From Paraphysomonas bandaiensis (Eukaryota > Chrysophyceae), in NCBI GenBank assembly GCA_965644295.1, contig CBFFRP010000375.1, positions 28,611-92,610 of the forward strand: a stretch of 64,000 bases of DNA, read 5' to 3'. The notes beneath the pieces are model-generated. The model saw only the letters and a program-made list of their open reading frames with translations. It did no database searches and was not told where the DNA came from. A program made the translations under genes and the position numbers. Below, piece after piece: positions 1-11,384 of this stretch. Positions within the stretch are counted from its first letter, which is position 1. Every line of letters starts with the position of its first letter.

Positions 1-602
1 CGTCACCGCAAGCACCAAGGTGCAACCACTTTGGTTCTATCACTCAAAGCAAGCGCAGTGAGCAAACAGAATGTTGATATACCTGACATCTGCTGACTTC
101 AGGATTTTGAGTCCTTAAGTGAGTGTGAGAGCTGTCCACGGATATGTAGTTCTTCAGTGTCAAGGTGTGAAGGAAATACGTATGCAATTCACTGCGAGTA
201 CAGTTTCATGTCACGATTGTGGCAGCTATATTCCAATAGTGTTCATTGTTCATTCATCGTTGCTGCTGATAATTTCTATGCGTCTGTTGCTAGTTGCTAT
301 GTATAAGTATACTTCATGCTGAAATATTAATAAGTACGTGAGTTTTTTGGTGTTGTAGGCGTTTAATTGATTATATACTTAATTATTCATAGTAGATTAT
401 TGAAGGTAATGCTTTGAATCTTAGGACTCCCATGATTTCGTAATGTTTATTCATGGAAGCTACTGTATATTGTAATAAACTATTTACTGGCACTGGGTGA
501 GTTTCTTATCATGGTACTATAACTTCGTAATATTGGTGAATAGCTGCTTTGATATACATGGAATCTCATGCTTCGTACTTCACGCTCGTGTTAGTTCTTT
601 GC
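1..602 (+). repeat. Left long inverted-repeat arm
   Basis: Matches the reverse complement of 2728-3325. Homology stops after GTTAGTTCTTTGC at 602. Scattered substitutions (for example CAGTGTCAAG versus CAGCGTCAAG near 160) show the arms have diverged somewhat and are not an assembly mirror. Confidence 0.85.
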
Positions 603-1440
603 AAATACGTAATTTTCTTACTATATAGATAACTTACGTCTGCGTCGTGGGTATCATCGTGAAATCTTTCCACTCTTAGTAGATTAATTGTCGATACATA
701 CCTTGTATATATTTGGCAATTTAGAGCTATCCTGGAGCATGATACTCTAATAGACAGAAAAGAACTGCTCACACTTCTGTCTGTTCTTGGAGTGGAAGGA
801 AGGAGAACTTACATATATCTTTGAGTTTTTATTTATTCTTTTAGATAATCTCAATCTTATGAGTCTCATCAGATTACATATCATTTCAGTCAGGTCAGTG
901 GGCCTCCTAATTTTAAACTCTCATGGTACCCCTTAGAGATAGTATAAAATATGGAGCAATATATGTGTGTTTCACTTACAGCAGACGTGAACTGTAACCT
1001 AAAATATATTCAGGTAATGAGTGCATACTGTGATGATGTAGTATGTTTACCGCTGGCTCATTCTCACGAATATGGATCTGATTACCCTCCCTGTGCTTAA
1101 GTATAACGTTGAAACATATCTATGTATGATTCTTCTTATGTGTCATCTAATGTTTGATGTGTCGGTATGGAGTTGTGGATGGCAAAACTAACTCCTTGTG
1201 CATGCATCATCTTGTAAACCACCATGTCGGATATATATGTCCATATGTCCACACTCTGACATACTCCTGCTGTATTGTGTTGGTGGTGTCCATCATATCA
1301 GTGCTCCTAAAAGCGCAGGATTAGTCAAAATTCATAGGATTTCGGAATCAACAGTCTCAAAATAACGATATTTCTGAAAAACTCCTCTCAAACTCCACTC
1401 ATTTCGGTGTTTGTCCAATAAAAGTAATAAAAAAAGGAAA

Positions 1441-1514
1441 TGCTCAATCGGGGGCTCGAACCCAGGACCTTAGGTTTATTAGACCTACGCTCTGACCAAC
1501 TGAGCTAATCGAGC
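1441..1514 (-). tRNA. tRNA-Ile (AAU anticodon), inside the TIR element
   Basis: The 74-nt sequence folds as a cloverleaf: acceptor stem GCTCGAT/ATTGAGC with one G-U pair, D arm GCTC..GAGC, anticodon stem TAGGT/ACCTA with loop CTAATAA (anticodon AAT), five-base variable loop, T arm with TTCGAGC loop (one T-C mismatch in the stem), discriminator A. No intron. On the minus strand it is followed by TTTCCTTTTTTT, a Pol III terminator. The tRNA body is identical to the copy at 5513-5586, and about 50 bp of upstream flank and the terminator are shared too. Confidence 0.93.
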
Positions 1515-2727
1515 ACTTGTTGATATTAAACTCATAAAAAATAATAAATATAATATCATATGTAATGAATGCAAAGTCCCCCATTTCCACACTAATGACA
1601 CACTCAATTTACACTGCATCAGACACACATATCACACTCATATGCTCGATCATTGATATATGCCACTCAAACACGCTGGGTTATCAATAGAACATGCTAT
1701 TTGGAGGTGCAGAGTCCAACTTTCACAAGTTTTGGTGGAAATTCGATTCTAATATTGCAAATATTATCCAGCATCAAAATTCACAGTTATGGAGAGCTCC
1801 TGAACTCATTGTGAGGTACATAGCAGAGACCAGTTGCTGAAAACAATTTTATGATATCTAAGATGATATTTTGAATTCTGATTTTGGATTCATTGATAAA
1901 CGGTCGAGAAATATGCACATGTCGTCCTAGGAGGATCTGTCCCAAATGGCACCCTCCTTGTTGCATTTAATGATCGAATATGCCCCCTAATTCAAGTACT
2001 TAGTGATATGAAATCTTGATACTGAGTTTCAGTTTTTATTTCGTTGGAATTATGTTCTTTCATAGCTCTATGTTGTACAGACAACCGTGGCCCCAACCTT
2101 CCAACTACTAGTGTTGTCCTATTTTGCAAGTGAATTCAATCTCAACGACTGTTTATGATACTGTTTTGATTAATGGAAGTATGCTTTGATGAAGTATTAG
2201 GGCCGTAATTGATGGAATTGCTGCTTTGCAGATGCAATATAATATGCACATATGTCACTGGTGACACATTGTGTATGATATGATGTCAACACTACCCAAT
2301 CAAATTTAATGTTTGTAGTGAGTTATTATAACTAATTTAACTTCTTTTCCTTGTTCAAGTTATTATACCCTTCATTGTTGGTCTGAATTTGCGATAATAA
2401 ATAGATCGTCTGAAAATGGAAGGCAACATTCGACTTGTAGAATACGTGACCCATTTATTATCCATCCTTAAATCATGCAATAAGCTACTGTGATTTACGA
2501 TGCTAAGGACTACTACTACGCAGTTACATATTATCTCGGATAACTTCAACCAAATCCTATAACCTATATATACTATTGTTTTCCTCACCGATTAGCTGAT
2601 CACTTACGGTGCAAAACTAATCATCTTGCTGTGACCATAATATATTGTATGCGACACCGAGTTAATTACTCAATTGTGATATATATACTACTGGGCGTCC
2701 CCCTGATTAACCGCACCCATTTTAATA

Positions 2728-3325
2728 GCAAAGAACTAACACGAGCGTGAAGTACGAAGCATGAGATTCCATGTATATCAAAGCAGCTATTCACCAATAT
2801 TACGAAGTTATAGTACCATGATAAGAAACTCACCCAGTGCCAGTAAATAGTTTATTACAATATACAGTAGCTTCCATGAATAAACATCACGATATCATGG
2901 GAGTCCTAAGCATTACCTTCAATAATCTACTACGAATAATTAAGTATATAATCAATTAAACGCCTACAACACCAAAAAACTCACGTACTTATTAATATGT
3001 CAGCATGAAGTATACTTATACATAGCAACTAGCAACAGACGCAAAGAAATTATCAGCAGCAACGATGAATGAACAATGAACACTATTGGAATATAGCCAC
3101 CGCAATCGTGACATGAAGCTGTACTCGCAGTGAATTGCATACGTATTTCCTTCACACCTTGACGCTGAAGAACTACATATCCGTGGACAGCTCTCACACT
3201 CACTTAAGGACTCAAAATCCTGAAGTCAGCAGATGTCAGGTATATCAACATCCTGCCTGCTCACGTGTGCTTTGAGTGATAGAGCCAAAGTGGTTGCACC
3301 TTGGTGCTTGCGGCTTGCGGTGACG
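2728..3325 (-). repeat. Right long inverted-repeat arm
   Basis: Reverse complement of 1-602 with a few percent divergence and a 6-bp insertion (GCAAGC) near the outer end. The end contains GGTTGCACCTTGGTGCTTGC, a motif that recurs near 16033-16052. Confidence 0.85.
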
Positions 3326-5304
3326 CACAAGCAGCTTTCGTAGCGCTAAATATTAAGATATTAGAGTTAAGCACTAGTGTTCAATTGATTTGCGGCATTA
3401 ATTCTGACTCTTACACGCCTATTGCTAATAATCAGGCATTCACTTCTACTAAATAAATTTTGAAATAAGGGAGTATTATCAAATAACGCTACAATACATA
3501 TAAGTAATTTAAATACAAGTAATTATTACATAAAAAGTCGTAATTGAGCGATACAACTACAAACAAAATAAGATAGCAAATATAAAAAGTTTGATATTCA
3601 ATAGTATATGCGCTAGAATTGATCCAAATTGTTGAGACGATATCTTATCCATTTTTGAAAGTCCTCCATTGTTTAGTATAATCAGCGCTGCTCTACACTT
3701 GGTCACACGCTCACATTGAGGTAAAGATAGAAGCGGGATATGAATGTGTCTGTGAGGTCCACCACCATTGATTCCTTTTATAGAAAATTATTTTGGTTTC
3801 ACCCTTGTTTTCTACGAAGCGCCGCACATTAGGTACGCCTCTGGATTGATCGAATCGGTTGATGTGATTTTAGTATGATACATATCATACTAAATGTGGG
3901 TGTGCACATACATATCATAATGGTTCAGATTGCATAGATATATGTATAGAGATTAATATGACGAGAGAGCGACACAACCATATGCAGCATAATTACATTA
4001 CTGAGTGATTGAATGCTAGGTAATAACTTGAACTGTGAGACATGTAGTTAGTTGTTAAGGTTTACTACATGTAAGATTCCATATATAGTAATGGCAAAGG
4101 GCTGTATATTATGGTTTGATACGGTATGATATGATATATGAATATGGTGGTATACAGAATGGTGTATGATGTTACCGGATGATGAATGCATGATTTATAC
4201 TATATGATGTACAAGATGATGCACGATGTGGCTGATCATAGTTATTATATATTATATATTGATATGTCGATACAGCTATATGGAGCGAACACGCACGCAT
4301 TAGTGAATGCCAGGTAATAACATGTTCCTATCGTCTTACTTGATGAACTGCAGAAAGTGCATAATATTTCACATTTGCGGTGAGCATTGCATGTATATCT
4401 ACATATATTCGAAGGTGCAGGAATATAAGGCTGTGTTATAGAGTGGCGTACAGTATGGTGTTGTACTATGTTGTGTGATGGTGTATGTTATAATTAGTAA
4501 CTTGTACGATGTGACTACGTATTATTTGTAAGATATGATATATAAGATGATTCAGGATGTGGTAGATTATTATTACATAGAATATACATCCTATGACGTG
4601 TTCGACTTGTTGAAGTGAAGTAGAGATGCCCAATGACATCAATATAAACACCCTAGTAAATAGACTGAATCTACTGTAGTCATGAGAACTAAAAATCTAT
4701 CAATACTTTTAAAGTAACAATCAGTATGTCAAATATATAAAGTAGCAGTGTGCAACATGAAATGTTAACATACAAGAAATTAATTCAGTGAATACCATTA
4801 CATGATATGATATAACTGTCATATACGCAGTTGCAGCATTAACACATCATCCACACAGCATATAATAATCTACTAAGCAGTGATAGACCAACATTACGAT
4901 ACATTCATGTCCATTGAACAACGAACAGGAAAGTCCTGCCATTACCCATAACGAGGTTTACTCGAGTTATATGCTCATGTCCTGGAGTTAAGCCTTCCCT
5001 CCCTCTCAATGCCAAATAAAAAGGTACCAGACAGCCGGTTCCGTTATTGCACTTACTTCATAAGAAGAGACCCAGGAATGACGTCATATTCATAGAATGA
5101 GACGCCTCTTCATTGATAGTCATATATAGGTCCGTTGCATACTCAAGTGTAACCCATGTGTGCAGTCTCGTCTACCCACAGCATAACATCTCAATTAGCC
5201 GCATTTCTTTTATAGATAAGACAGCAGAGGTGTGCAACTCCGTGCTAGTTATTATATGATAATGTATATATGTATACATAGCAGCTCTGTCTCAGTTAAA
5301 ACGT
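3326..5304. other. Intergenic, no gene seen
   Basis: AT-rich, low-complexity sequence with many short ATATGATATATG-type runs. Open frames are short, lack recognisable motifs and lack codon bias. I see nothing coding here. Confidence 0.6.
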
Positions 5305-5512
5305 ATGAGCTGCTATGGATTGCTCATGAGATATAGTAGACATGTCTACCGGCAGTCGATCTGCAGTTCAATCCTCAGCTGTGTCTCTTCCAGCGCATTA
5401 ATTCTTATACACATCCAGTCATCAAGTAAGAGTTATGTTATTCATATCCATACCTGTGAATTAATTTATGATATTATATTTATTATTTTTTATGAGTTTA
5501 ATATCGACAAGT

Positions 5513-5586
5513 GCTCGATTAGCTCAGTTGGTCAGAGCGTAGGTCTAATAAACCTAAGGTCCTGGGTTCGAGCCCCCGATTGAGCA
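5513..5586 (+). tRNA. tRNA-Ile (AAU anticodon)
   Basis: Same 74-nt cloverleaf as the minus-strand copy at 1441-1514: A box TTAGCTCAGTTGG, anticodon loop CTAATAA, B box GGGTTCGAGCC, discriminator A, no encoded CCA. A run of seven T begins about 5 nt after the 3' end and a second, ten-T run follows at 5611, both suitable as Pol III terminators. The upstream flank from about 5468 (ATATTATATTTATTATTTTT...) matches the flank of the other copy. Because this copy lies outside a TIR element it is the better candidate for the parental locus. Confidence 0.94.
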
Positions 5587-5654
5587 TTTCCTTTTTTTGT
5601 CCATTCATCTTTTTTTTTTCTGGATGTATATGGACAACAGTGTATGTCGATATA

Positions 5655-5722
5655 CCCTATAGTAACCCCGTACAGTAACCCGTATAGTAACCCCGTACAG
5701 TAACCCGTATAGTATACCCGTA
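5655..5722. repeat. Short tandem repeat, ~28 bp unit
   Basis: Two and a half copies of a unit containing CCCGTATAGTAACCCCGTACAGTAA occur just after the tRNA terminator. No coding or regulatory meaning is evident. Confidence 0.7.
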
Positions 5723-5936
5723 TGTCGAATAATCTCTGAAAGTAATTGGATGGTGGAAACTTGAGTTAACGAATTCTATACCACAGAATAAACATTGAAG
5801 TTCAATTGCAACAATAGGACAGACAGATCGACCGCTCATCACAATCACTCTCAGTATATACATACACACATATATTATAAAATTCTTATTAAAGTATTGT
5901 TCTAATTAATTTATATTAATTACAATTAATTAAGAT

Positions 5937-6659
5937 ATGGAAAGCACAACTATTGAAGAGAGAAGACTACAGGAAGAAGTAATGAATTTGGCATTAAACC
6001 GTGGTGGAGCAGCCTCTGTAGCAGCATTTCTTGGTACAGGCATAGGTGTCTATGTCGCCCATATGAAACATGCTGGATTTCGCAAGAATTTTGGTGTGAG
6101 TGGAAAATCAGCTTTGCCAATCATGGCTGCACTGTTTGCTGGCTCTTTAGTGACTGAGTTGTATATGTTTGATGCTAAACGTAATCCGGAAGAATACGGT
6201 CTGCGTCCTTATGCTAATGGTGCTTCTCCCGCTCCCAAGAAGTACACTGCTCCTCTACATCACAAGATATTCAACGGAATTCACGACAAACCTTTCTACT
6301 TTGTAACAGCTGCTGGAATACCTCTGGCTGGCAAGATATTGATGGATAGACTTAACAAGCCTCACTTGTCACTGTCCCAGGCGATATTGCAGTCTCGTGT
6401 GGTACGTGCAATATGTGCTTCTGAATATTGCAATATGTATTTAGTATTGCTGTAATTGTGTTCTATTTTTTTCCTTCGAGATCTATGATTTCGTTCGTGC
6501 TTGTGTCACCTTGCATTATACGCATTCGCTTCACTTGTTTTATTCATGTACTAATTATTTATATAGATGGCTCAGTTCGGAGTATTGAGTATTGTCCTAA
6601 CGACTATGTACACAAGATATTACGTAGCCAAAAATGGTCGTTTTCCTGATGACGAATAG
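5937..6659 (+). CDS. HIG1-domain-like small mitochondrial membrane protein, two exons
   Basis: Exons 5937-6401 and 6567-6659 are joined by a 165-nt intron (donor G|GTACGT, branch-like CTAAT at 6551, acceptor TATATAG), giving 185 residues. Seen: two hydrophobic segments near residues 24-45 and 60-78, then a C-terminal hydrophobic pair (about 120-140 and 155-170) spanning the splice junction. The junction creates a QSRVMAQFG motif, close to the R-V-x-A-Q signature between the two membrane helices of HIG1 (hypoxia-induced) domain proteins, which assist respiratory supercomplex assembly. The exon-1-only reading would run on past the donor to a stop without this motif, which supports the intron. 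Start is the first ATG after a TATAATTAAT-rich leader. The N-terminal half is not recognised. HIG1 assignment rests on the motif only. Confidence 0.72.
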
Positions 6660-7717
6660 AGATGAGCAGCCTACCGTCGCCTAACGTCATCTTGCAGGGT
6701 TATGCTCACAGAGAAACATCCTGTAGAGTAGAGAGTATTTTCATGTAGGTTAAGGTGGATACATATATCAGTATTGCTTTTGTCTCCTGAAGAACTCTGT
6801 TTACATATGTAGTATACGAAGTCTTATATAGGTAGCAGTCTTACAGCTTAGTGCTAAGTGATTAAAGATACACATACCAGTTTCGACCACATCGGCGGCT
6901 GTTATAGTGTAATAATCTAGAAAAAAGGAAATAATATGTGTCTATCGGGTCCCATTTTAGGAACCACGAAGCATGTCCGTGTGTAGAGTGTAGAGAGACG
7001 GTCAACACACAAAACGAGGAAATTATTTTCAATGTAACAACTTAGACTAACTCAACATTACATATGATCCGACATTCACTGCAAATAATTTATTGTTTTT
7101 CAATTATATTCTTACATTCATACGCACACAGCATACGCATCTGCTATGCTTAAGTTCTTGTTCGGAGATACACCATTACGAGTAAGAAAATATAGAGCTA
7201 GAGTATACTAGAGATACTGCACAATTTGTCCAGGGTCTATTCATCCCGTTACTAATAACTAAACGGCAACAGCATTGATGCCAAATGAATAGAACGAGTT
7301 GTATTGCTTTCTATTCATTGTCTACATTACCATTCTTTTCATAATATTTTAGTAAAGTTGCTTGCAACACACCACATAAATTTTAAACTCAAAGTGTAAA
7401 TCTGTCTTGAAACAATGCAGGTTGGTTACTAATAAAGAAAACTATTCACAATAAGTAAATGATAAGTATAGTCATAAAAAGATTTACTTTTACATACATA
7501 AAAGACTGTCGTAATTTATATATACAAGTCTTTCCAATTAGAATATGATAAAGTAGTTAAAGAACTAAACTAAAAAGAACACGACAAGACGTGTCGAAGT
7601 ATATATATTCCCCTCAGTACTATCTTAAATGGAACTAATACGTAGTTTCTGTATTTTCGTGTTGTTATACACACAAGGTCGATCATACTCGCTCATATCA
7701 AATAAACATCTCCACAG
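6660..7717. other. Intergenic between convergent genes, no gene seen
   Basis: About 1.06 kb AT-rich sequence between the 3' ends of the HIG1-like gene and the carrier gene; contains AATAAA-type hexamers that could serve as polyadenylation signals. Nothing coding recognised. Confidence 0.55.
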
Positions 7718-8747
7718 TTACATATGCTGCTTTAGGGTGCTACCATTATGGCAGGAATCAAACCTCAGTCTCAGCTGCTCCATAATCAGGAATGTTATCA
7801 TTATATTCGGTCCTATTCTGAGATAAGTCATCCAGAAACCCGACCAGAGCACCAATACTCCCTCTTTGCGAACACTTTCTGTTATACAATGCAACATTCC
7901 CCTGTATACAGGTAGAGAAGGAGAGACGGAGGGGGATATACCGGCAGATGCATAGGCAACGGCGGTGCTTGGTGATAGTTGAGACATCATCCTGCTCTTA
8001 GCGAAATCAAATGGGGTAGAGACCGCCGCGCTAATCAAACCAGATATGAGAGAGGAGGTAAAATGTAGATATATATTATCTTGGAATGGATTCGGAAGAG
8101 AGAGTAGAGTCTCCTTGGCATGGTCATATGTGGACAGCTCAACTGCAGCTAGAGCCGTTGCACGCAATGCTGACGGTAAAACCCCTACATACAGTCCTGC
8201 GATTCCCTCTTGTCGCCATATTGTCTCCAGCGCCACTTTAACACTACTGTGTACTGCCGGTCCCCCAGCCTGCATTCGCACCTTGACCAAGTCCAGGGGT
8301 GTGATAAGCGCTGCTGTCAGACATCCACATAAACTCCCAGAGAACACCTTCTTCCACATAGGGAGAAGCTTCTCGTCTTCACTTCCCATCATCTTCTTTA
8401 TTGGAGCATAAAGGGCTGAATATGAAACTCACGACAACATAACATACACGTTTTTCTTCTCACCATATCTGATTCCGCCGTAAATACCCCTCATAAAGGC
8501 AGGTGTTATACCCCAGTACAAGGCCTGAAAGCCATTGCTTCGAACCAAGTTGACTAAGGTGGAAACTGGTGACGCATTAGATGCTCCTTGGATCTGGAGT
8601 CTTACTTTAATCGTGTCAATCGGATGTGTACACGAAGCGGCCACGGCCGATGCAACAGCAGCGAAGCCCTGAAAGTACCTTTACTGATGATAAATCCATA
8701 TATTTCACAAAGAATACCAGTCTTTTAGAGGCACTGTTGGATTCCAT
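7718..8747 (-). CDS. Mitochondrial carrier (SLC25) family protein, three exons
   Basis: Exons (minus) 8718-8747, 8464-8668 and 7718-8415, with 49- and 48-nt introns; 310 residues, the normal carrier length. Three homologous repeats each carry the Px[D/E]xxK/R signature: HPIDTIKVRLQ near residue 30, TPLDLVKVRMQ near 120 and TPFDFAKSRMM near 215, with six membrane helices. Splicing restores the usual G-I-R-Y-x-x-Y-x-P-I-K segment at the end of helix 2. Such proteins sit in the mitochondrial inner membrane and exchange small metabolites. The G-I-R-Y and K-V-R-x-Q pattern resembles the uncoupling protein/dicarboxylate/oxoglutarate branch, but substrate cannot be read from sequence. The start codon lies in a 10-codon first exon, chosen because no ATG precedes the first repeat in exon 2. 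It is divergent to the GH5 gene, with a 618 bp gap. Confidence 0.9.
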
Positions 8748-9138
8748 AGCTAGCTATAACTGCCTTAATGACAATTCACGTTTCACTAATGCAAGAAAAA
8801 CGCTGTGACTTATTCTCATAAGCAGAGGTGAAATCCAATTTCACTTTTGCTGTTTATAGATATTAAACGATAGTTGAATAGCCACACATGAACAGTGACA
8901 AGTTCTACTTATACTGAAACATGTGTTCACTGTTTCAAGTATGGTATTACTGTGAAATCCAAACAACGCATATGCTTATAATAACGACTCCAATACTGCT
9001 ATATGCTGCATATGATGCATGAAATTTTGAGAAGAAGAAGTAGCAGAATATTCCCGCTGTTCTGCTCCCACACTTCCACACTTCCAACGGATCTCTACAA
9101 TGAAATTCCCATATATGTATACTCTGTACTCTGATATA

Positions 9139-9215
9139 TACAGCAGTACATGTACGTACAAGACATACCTACGTACCTTTGTACGTACAACAGTACGTAC
9201 ATATGTATGTTCATA
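9139..9215. promoter_or_regulatory. Cluster of GTACGTAC palindromes upstream of the GH5 gene
   Basis: Four copies of the self-complementary TGTACGTACA or GTACGTAC occur within about 60 bp (near 9151, 9170, 9180, 9193), roughly 150-220 bp before the GH5 start. Position suggests regulatory protein sites, but simple low-complexity expansion is equally possible. Confidence 0.35.
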
Positions 9216-9309
9216 GTACTGTACTGCTGTATGTATCTTTTGTTATATTACAAGTGCAGAGTATGCATGTATTTGCCCACTCACACGACATTCTTGGAGC
9301 CTCGACTGC

Positions 9310-9320
9310 TATATATATAC
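9310..9320 (+). promoter_or_regulatory. TATA-like box of the GH5 gene
   Basis: TATATATATAC lies 46 bp before the chosen ATG at 9366. It favours a short 5' leader and argues against the longer in-frame extension back to 9150. Confidence 0.4.
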
Positions 9321-9365
9321 AAGACAAGACACTTCCCCTCCAATTATTACCTTTTCATCCACATC

Positions 9366-10799
9366 ATGTTTCTTATCATGTCTCTATTTTTCTGCTTTGG
9401 TCATACCGTTCAATCGTTAGATTTTATTCAACTGCGCTCTCAAGTGACTCAGCAATACATAACTGTGTATTGGCCTGATGGTGTCGTACATGTAGACTCC
9501 GTCCCCTACACCCATGCATCAACCTTTGAACTCCATAAGGTGTCTGGTACTGATAATCAAGTACAGTTGAGAGCAGTGAAGAACAATATGTTTCTAGTGG
9601 CTGAGGGCGGAGGGGGGAGTATATGTATGGCCAATCGAAGTGATGCATCAGGATGGGAAACATTTAATATCAATATTTTGTCTGATAATCGCATTCAATT
9701 GCAGAGTTTTTCTGGAAATTGGTTAGGAATCGATGGCACGAATGAGTCGACACTACTTGCCTCTGCAACGACGCCAAGCAAATATGAGACTTTCATCATT
9801 GAGTATATCCCTCAACAACGGGGTGTTAATTTAGGAAGTTGGTTTGTTCCTGAGAAATGGATGTTTTCTGCTTCATCTCAACTATGGGAAGGTGCACAGG
9901 CTTCTGATTACTACTCTCTATGCATAGAGCTTGGCCCTGAAGAAATTGCTCGACGAATGGAAATACATTGGAGTACGTGGTTTACTGAGACAGATATCCA
10001 GGCAATGTCTAATAATGGGGTAAATCACCTACGTATACCCATTGGATATTGGGATATGGAGCAAAATTACCCTTATGTGTACGGTGGCATAACGTATATT
10101 GATCAAGCAATAGTGTGGGCCGAGAAGTATGGGATGACGGTACTTATTGACCTTCACGGTGCCCCTGGAAGTCAAAATGGCCAGGATCATTCCGGTCATG
10201 CAGGAGAGATTAATTGGTCAGATCCCTCAAATGTGGCATACACTGTACAGATTTTGGATAAAATGGCAGCACGTTGGGCGAGTATTCCCAATGTTTGGGG
10301 ATTTGAGCTACTAAATGAACCGCACTATTCGTTGTCTCATGAGCTCCTCACGGATTTTTATCGGGATTCCTATGAAGTCATTCGTACACACTCAAGTTCT
10401 ACACATATTGTGATAAATTCTCTGTATGGTCCACATGATTGGACCGCCTCGGTATTTCCTGAACCACAATATCGGAACGCAATCTTGGATTTGCACCTCT
10501 ACACTGTCTGGTCTGGGCTATCCTCTCCAGAGGAACATTATGCACTAGCTGAACAATGGGGAGCTGATATTAGAGCGCTTACTCCGTATTATCCGATCAT
10601 TATTGGAGAAATGAGTCTGGCAACCGCTATTAATCCGTACACCGCGGATGAGAGGCAAATATTTGCTGACAGCGAAATGGTGTCATTTCGAGATAACGCC
10701 TTTGGATTCATATTCTGGAGTGATAAGCTCGAGTATGTGAGCGAAGATTGGGCTCTTGTCGATGGATTTTCCTACGTCAAACAATATTACGACAAATAA
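9366..10799 (+). CDS. Secreted GH5 exo-beta-1,3-glucanase-type glycosidase with N-terminal trefoil/fascin-like module
   Basis: Single exon, 477 residues. The start at 9366 gives a hydrophobic signal peptide (MFLIMSLFFCFGHTVQS); the frame is open back to 9150, but that part is low-complexity TACGTA repeat coding and lies upstream of a TATA-like box. Residues about 20-135 form a beta-trefoil-like/fascin-like segment (pattern F-L-V-A-E-G-G-G...A-N-R-S...W-E-T-F) of the kind found ahead of GH5 in plant and oomycete glucanases. From residue ~140 the GH5 barrel begins (RGVNLGSWFVPEKWM); LRIPIGYW, LIDLHGAPGSQNGQDHSG, acid/base E318 in LLNEPH and nucleophile E415 in IIGEMS are all present. The family hydrolyses beta-1,3-glucans of cell walls and storage glucan outside the cell. 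It looks fully functional. Convergent with the methyltransferase gene. Confidence 0.92.
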   Translation: MFLIMSLFFCFGHTVQSLDFIQLRSQVTQQYITVYWPDGVVHVDSVPYTHASTFELHKVSGTDNQVQLRAVKNNMFLVAEGGGGSICMANRSDASGWETFNINILSDNRIQLQSFSGNWLGIDGTNESTLLASATTPSKYETFIIEYIPQQRGVNLGSWFVPEKWMFSASSQLWEGAQASDYYSLCIELGPEEIARRMEIHWSTWFTETDIQAMSNNGVNHLRIPIGYWDMEQNYPYVYGGITYIDQAIVWAEKYGMTVLIDLHGAPGSQNGQDHSGHAGEINWSDPSNVAYTVQILDKMAARWASIPNVWGFELLNEPHYSLSHELLTDFYRDSYEVIRTHSSSTHIVINSLYGPHDWTASVFPEPQYRNAILDLHLYTVWSGLSSPEEHYALAEQWGADIRALTPYYPIIIGEMSLATAINPYTADERQIFADSEMVSFRDNAFGFIFWSDKLEYVSEDWALVDGFSYVKQYYDK

Positions 10800-11384
10800 A
10801 CAGCGCTATTTTATTTGTCTGTATGTTTAATTTGAAAATTTAAATGCTTCGGTCCAAAATTAGTTTGGTCTATTGCGATGTTTTGAAAACACTAGTTTGT
10901 CGAGTATATGGTATCAATTACTGCATATCACTACATTGCAGAAACATTAACTTTTAATCATAATAAATGGAGAAACTTTTGTATCCGATATAAGAAAGAC
11001 TGTTTGTTTAAGATATGTAACAAACTGGGCTAAGAGGTATACAAATCTCTTCACTGAATTATTTCCAAAACGTAAATAGTGCATTGTAGTGACAACAAAC
11101 TTGAGTAATCATACCCCAATCATGCTCGTTACTGCATGACATAATACTGTGTCTGCCGTAAATAACTACGTTGTTCACGAACATAAGGAATGCTAAGAAT
11201 GACGCTCTATTTTCCTCAAATCAATTTCTGAGCTTTGATATTGTTGTTACGTTGCTTGAATACCTGTGCTTCATTTCTACTCTAAAAAAAATTATTCTGA
11301 TATTCGTTATTGTAATTTTTCTAAATTACTATATCAGTTGACGGTAGTCATACAAAAAGAAATATTCACTCTTCATTACACAGA
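10800..11384. other. Intergenic between convergent genes, no gene seen
   Basis: AT-rich 585 bp containing the 3' untranslated regions of the GH5 gene (+) and the methyltransferase gene (-), with AATAAA at about 10962. No coding signal. Confidence 0.5.

Larger units (their letters stand above)
1..3325. mobile_element. Terminal-inverted-repeat element carrying a tRNA gene
   Basis: Bases 1-602 and 2728-3325 are long inverted copies of each other (about 95% identical by eye), enclosing about 2.1 kb of unique sequence. The outermost bases read CGTCACCGCAAGC at the left and the reverse complement at the right; the right arm has a 6-bp extra GCAAGC. The element may begin before the window, since the left end coincides with base 1. 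No transposase is visible inside, so it would be non-autonomous. A tRNA-Ile gene sits in the interior. Each arm holds a 67-codon open stretch (119-322 and 3000-3203), which starts with GTG and looks like chance. Whether this is a cut-and-paste DNA transposon derivative, a fold-back element or an inverted segmental duplication cannot be decided here. Confidence 0.7.

Noticed and set aside
119-322. 67-codon open frame present in both inverted arms (119-322 and 3000-3203)
   Set aside because: It starts with GTG, is short, has no recognisable motif, and its conservation is explained by the arms being copies of each other.
8429-8644. Stand-alone 71-residue carrier fragment
   Set aside because: It is exon 2 of the three-exon carrier; its apparent ATG and C-terminus come from reading into introns.
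9150-9365. N-terminal extension of the glucanase frame back to 9150
   Set aside because: The codons come from TACGTA low-complexity DNA, a TATA-like box lies inside, and the ATG at 9366 yields a proper signal peptide.
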